From Candidatus Nanopelagicales bacterium (GTDB lineage Bacteria > Actinomycetota > Actinomycetes > S36-B12 > CAIYMF01): a DNA stretch of 53,559 nucleotides. Shown here piece after piece: positions 51,148 to 53,559 of this stretch. The stretch is taken from the NCBI GenBank assembly GCA_025456015.1, contig JALOLK010000006.1:1-53559 (forward strand). Reading direction: 5' to 3'. Position numbers and translations under genes: made by a program. Each line of letters begins with the position of its first letter. Positions within the stretch are counted from its first letter, which is position 1. The notes below the pieces were generated by a model. It did no database searches. It was not told the DNA's origin and worked only from the letters and a program-made list of their open reading frames with translations.

Positions 51148-51542
51148 CCGGCATGCAGACGATCACCCGACTCGGCACGTTCGCCGACATCATCGCCGGG
51201 CACGACCCGGCCGTGGTCGCCCTATGCCACCAGCTCCGTCAGATGATCATCGACCTGGACCCGGACGTGGTCGAGGTCCCGAGGGCAGGCGAGCGCACCG
51301 CCGCGTACGGCCTCGGCGAGCGGAAGATGAGCCAGGCATACGCCTACCTAGCTCCCCAACGCGGATGGGTCAACCTCGGCTTCTACCACGGCGCGCTCCT
51401 GCCCGACCCCCACGGGCTCGTCGAAGGCACCGGCGCCAGGATCCGGCATGTCAAGGTCCGCCCCAACACCATCGACGAGCCACCCCTGCGTCACCTCCTC
51501 CACGCCGCCCGGCTCGAGCGCCTCACCGCACTGAGCCGCTAG
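51144..51542 (+). CDS. DUF1801 domain protein
   Basis: About 132 residues of the DUF1801 fold (VALCHQLRQMIIDLDPDVVEVPRAGERTAAYGLGERKMSQAYAYLAP, in part, and HVKVRPNTIDEPPLRHLLHAA). The function is unknown; such proteins often follow ArsR-SRPBCC pairs. The GTG at 51144 overlaps the SRPBCC stop (GTGA); an ATG at 51153 is the alternative. Confidence 0.8.
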   Translation: MTGMQTITRLGTFADIIAGHDPAVVALCHQLRQMIIDLDPDVVEVPRAGERTAAYGLGERKMSQAYAYLAPQRGWVNLGFYHGALLPDPHGLVEGTGARIRHVKVRPNTIDEPPLRHLLHAARLERLTALSR

Positions 51543-51695
51543 TCGCCCCATTCACGTGCCGCGACTGTGAGCAGCACATGGGTCCAGAACGCAGGGTCCG
51601 CGGCGAAGTCGGGCGGACGGACTCGCCCGGAGAGAACCCCCGTCTGGCCTCCACCTGCGCAACCTTCAGATGCCCACCCCGTCGCGCGAACGAAG

Positions 51696-51721
51696 TGCCC
51701 CACACCGCCGCCTGCGGACGC
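51696..51721. repeat. 26-nt direct repeat, copy 1
   Basis: This stretch, with core CCCCACACCGCCGCCTGCGG, is identical to 52298-52323. The two copies lie 602 bp apart on either side of the META lipoprotein gene. This one is about 20 bp past the lipoprotein stop. Confidence 0.85.
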
Positions 51722-51741
51722 GGGCGGGGCGTCGAGTCCGG

Positions 51742-52179
51742 TCAGTCGACGGCCTTCACGAAGGTCACCTGGACGGCGCCTTGGGCATCCCGCAGGGTTA
51801 GCTGGTTGCCCTCGAGTTGGTAGGTGGCCACGTTCGCCAAGGCCGCGAAGAACTGCTTCTCGGTGTCCATCACGTCCTGCTGGCACGCCGCGAGCTGGGA
51901 CGTCACCGCCCCAATCGTCAGGCCGTCGGGTTCAGTCGTGGTCCAGGTCGAGGTGTAGTTGTTGCAGCCCCCGAATCCGGTGAGTGAGTCCTCGTTGCCG
52001 AACTCCGCGGTGATGGTGGGCACAGTGGCACTCGAGGCGACGGGCTCGTTGTCGTTGCTCATGCCGGTCGCGGTCCACGATATTCCTGCGAGTCTGGCGT
52101 CCTCACCCGAGGTGCAGGCGCTCAGCAAGGGTAGAGCGAGCGCGGCCGCGGCGATCCTGACGGTCCACACGGCGGTCAT
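51742..52179 (-). CDS. META-domain lipoprotein
   Basis: A 145-residue lipoprotein. The signal (AVWTVRIAAAALALPLLSAC) ends in the lipobox LSAC, so the Cys is lipidated and the protein is anchored outside the membrane. The rest is one META (HslJ-like) domain: GFGGCNNYTSTWTT, QLAACQQDVMDTEKQFFAAL and YQLEGNQLTLRD. HslJ-type domains are linked to stress or drug tolerance, but no reaction is known. I chose ATG 52179 because it directly precedes the signal peptide; longer starts include repeat DNA. Confidence 0.85.
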   Translation of the reverse strand: MTAVWTVRIAAAALALPLLSACTSGEDARLAGISWTATGMSNDNEPVASSATVPTITAEFGNEDSLTGFGGCNNYTSTWTTTEPDGLTIGAVTSQLAACQQDVMDTEKQFFAALANVATYQLEGNQLTLRDAQGAVQVTFVKAVD

Positions 52180-52297
52180 CTTCCCATCCGGCGGGGCGCG
52201 ATCGGCTCCAGCAAGGGCAGACGTGTCGGTGGAACGCTGAGTCCATCCGGGAGGTCGGCGCCGACCCGTCGGGCAGACGATCTCGGACTCCGCCACC

Positions 52298-52323
52298 TGC
52301 CCCACACCGCCGCCTGCGGACGC
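52298..52323. repeat. 26-nt direct repeat, copy 2
   Basis: Identical to 51696-51721. Here the repeat sits inside the inverted pair CACCTGC (52295-52301) and GCAGGTG (52328-52334 region). A partial third copy (CCTGCCCCACA-CGCCGCC) starts at 53253. Confidence 0.85.
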
Positions 52324-52420
52324 ACGCAGCAGGTGACTGTCCCCCCGCCTCACTTCAGCCGCGAGGAGCGCGCTGTAGAGGCTCGATGGCCCGCTCGGCG
52401 TCGCTGAGCACAGTCGGATC

Positions 52421-52888
52421 CTAGCGGTGAGGACGTTGCCGGAGTTGTCCTGCCATGGCCATCAACGAGGCGAGTCCCAGCGTGAAGACCAGGAGGAAGA
52501 ACACGAGGAAGACCCAAGGGTTCCCCGAGGACCCAGTCCGGGCGTCGGCGAACCCGACGCCCAACCAGACGCCGACCGCCCCATGGGAGAGTCGACGCAG
52601 GTAGCCGGCGTTCCGATCCCGGGCGGAGATGGTGACACCGAGGCGCCGGGCGTACAGCGAGGTGAGTCCCGCGACCAGAAACACCCAGACCGCCAGCCCC
52701 CCGGCGGCCAGGTGGTGCTCCGGGAAGAACCAGCACGTGGCCCCAGCGCCGATCAGCAGCGTCCAGTAGAGCACCCAGAAGCCGAACGCGGCGGCCTCGT
52801 TGGCCACGTCGCGTTGACGTTCCTCGGCGTAGAACGGGTTGTTGAAGTCGGTGATCGCTGCGATGGCGCGATCAAGCATGGATGCCAT
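52421..52888 (-). CDS. Small membrane protein paired with an XRE regulator
   Basis: A 155-residue protein with an N-terminal amphipathic part ([29 protein letters not shown]) and about four hydrophobic segments. I do not recognise a named family. Its start lies inside the end of the XRE gene (17-nt overlap; an ATG at 52879 is an alternative), so the two are co-translated. Gene pairs of an XRE regulator and a small membrane protein are common in actinobacteria and firmicutes and mostly uncharacterised. Confidence 0.7.
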   Translation of the reverse strand: MASMLDRAIAAITDFNNPFYAEERQRDVANEAAAFGFWVLYWTLLIGAGATCWFFPEHHLAAGGLAVWVFLVAGLTSLYARRLGVTISARDRNAGYLRRLSHGAVGVWLGVGFADARTGSSGNPWVFLVFFLLVFTLGLASLMAMAGQLRQRPHR

Positions 52889-53117
52889 GGGGGGCCTCCT
52901 GGGTGGCGGGGAACAGGTCCTCGACGGTGCAGGACAGCACCCGGGCCAGATCCAAAGCTAGGTAGACCGACGGGGCGTAATCGCCACCCTCGATCGCGTT
53001 AATGGTCTGCCGCGTGACCCCGACCAGGTCGGCCAACTGCGCCTGCGTGAGGCGCGTGCGTTCGGTACGCAGCTGGCGCAGCCGGTTCACCCGCCCATGA
53101 CCGGAGAGTCGACCCAC
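52872..53117 (-). CDS. XRE-family (Cro/CI) helix-turn-helix regulator
   Basis: An 81-residue regulator of the YozG/'transcriptional regulator, XRE' short type: [57 protein letters not shown] (in part) is nearly the whole protein. The GTG at 53117 is 7 nt after an acceptable -10 box, so the mRNA may be leaderless; a GTG at 53090 is an alternative. It probably represses itself through AACTGGA repeats in its promoter. Confidence 0.85.
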   Translation of the reverse strand: MGRLSGHGRVNRLRQLRTERTRLTQAQLADLVGVTRQTINAIEGGDYAPSVYLALDLARVLSCTVEDLFPATQEAPHGIHA

Positions 53118-53124
53118 ACTCGGA

Positions 53125-53163
53125 ACGTAAAGCTAACTGGACACAGATGTCAAGAAAACTGGA
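53125..53163 (-). promoter_or_regulatory. XRE-gene promoter with direct-repeat operator
   Basis: On the minus strand TTGACA (53153-53148) and TTACGT (53130-53125) are 17 nt apart. AACTGGA occurs twice on the plus strand, at 53135-53141 and 53157-53163, exactly 22 nt apart (two helix turns), one copy inside the spacer and one upstream of the -35 box. This suits a dimeric autorepressor. Confidence 0.6.
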
Positions 53164-53394
53164 TACCCTGTCTGACTCGGGCCACCTCACATCGCCCCGT
53201 CGCGCGCCAGTCGATCACCCTCTGGAGGACGGCCCTGCCACAGCTCGAGAGACCTGCCCCACATCGCCGCCAGTCGGGCTACACCGTTGGCCGCCTGGGA
53301 GGCACGATTGTCGCAAGCAGGCGGTGGTGGCGATCACTACGACAGTGTTTGCCCTCAACCCAACCGCTGGTCAGGGTCCGGCGATCGGCAGCGA

Positions 53395-53559
53395 TCACGT
53401 GTGGCTGAGGATCTCGCGTGCGGCGCGTTGGCCGGACAGGTAGGCCCCGTGGACGGTGCTGAACCAGTCGCGCTCGGTGGCCTCGCCGGCGAAGTACAGG
53501 CGCCCGTCGATGGGGGCGGCCAGCGCCTCGCGCATCCGGGGGTGGCTGCCCAGGGCGTT
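53395..53559 (-). CDS. Flavin-containing amine oxidase, C-terminal part
   Basis: The last 54 residues of a gene that enters from beyond the right edge. GRLYFAGEATERDWFSTVHGAYLSG is the C-terminal FAD-contact motif of the monoamine/polyamine oxidase family, ending RAAREILSHT before the TGA at 53395-53397. The substrate cannot be inferred from this end alone. Confidence 0.85.
   Translation of the reverse strand, partial: NALGSHPRMREALAAPIDGRLYFAGEATERDWFSTVHGAYLSGQRAAREILSHT

Overview
High-GC DNA (mostly over 70% by eye) carrying a purS-purQ-purL / purF-purM block beside a DUF3073 gene and a bldC-type regulator. Together with many GTG starts and TANNNT -10 boxes placed 6-7 nt before start codons, this points to a Gram-positive actinobacterium (class Actinomycetes). 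The order cannot be fixed from this window.

1-18.6 kb is core-like. It starts with a carbonic anhydrase fragment and a phosphoglucomutase gene broken by an internal deletion. Then come an LCP cell-wall ligase, a DUF4126 membrane protein, purS-purQ-purL, a YdeI-like protein, a DUF559 nuclease remnant framed by nested palindromes, a TauE-type exporter, a sterol-carrier protein, an EamA exporter, purF-purM, DUF3073, BldC, a MATE exporter, an HExxH membrane protein and a secreted polysaccharide deacetylase. A second YdeI-like protein and a methyltransferase follow.

20.2-25.7 kb is an arsenic island: arsM, a 54-aa zinc ribbon, an ArsR-ArsC fusion, arsR, arsC, an aquaporin, a second arsR, an ArsP-type permease and a thioredoxin-like CxxC protein. 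No ArsB or Acr3 pump is seen, so arsenite would leave through the channel and methylated arsenicals through ArsP.

25.9-41.5 kb reads as a surfactant-to-lipid pathway: alkylsulfatase, SulP anion transporter, LuxR/MalT-type regulator, fatty acyl-CoA ligase, wax ester synthase/DGAT, aldehyde dehydrogenase, GMC alcohol oxidase, TetR regulator and a proton antiporter. An identical 23-nt element sits upstream of both the alkylsulfatase and the acyl-CoA ligase, on either side of the LuxR gene, 18 nt before a possible -10 box in each case. A TetR-type dyad lies before the aldehyde dehydrogenase. This is the best candidate for an undescribed system.

41.5-49.8 kb holds a CDF-type transporter, a membrane protein with an N-terminal HAAS-like domain, a pair of ArsA-like ATPases (Rv3679/Rv3680 type), and a type III polyketide cluster (PKS, methyltransferase, FAD oxidoreductase, UbiA prenyltransferase) resembling the alkyl-O-dihydrogeranyl-methoxyhydroquinone pathway. 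49.8-53.6 kb holds small regulatory operons (ArsR/SRPBCC/DUF1801, XRE/membrane protein), a META lipoprotein between direct repeats, and the C-terminus of a flavin amine oxidase cut by the window edge.
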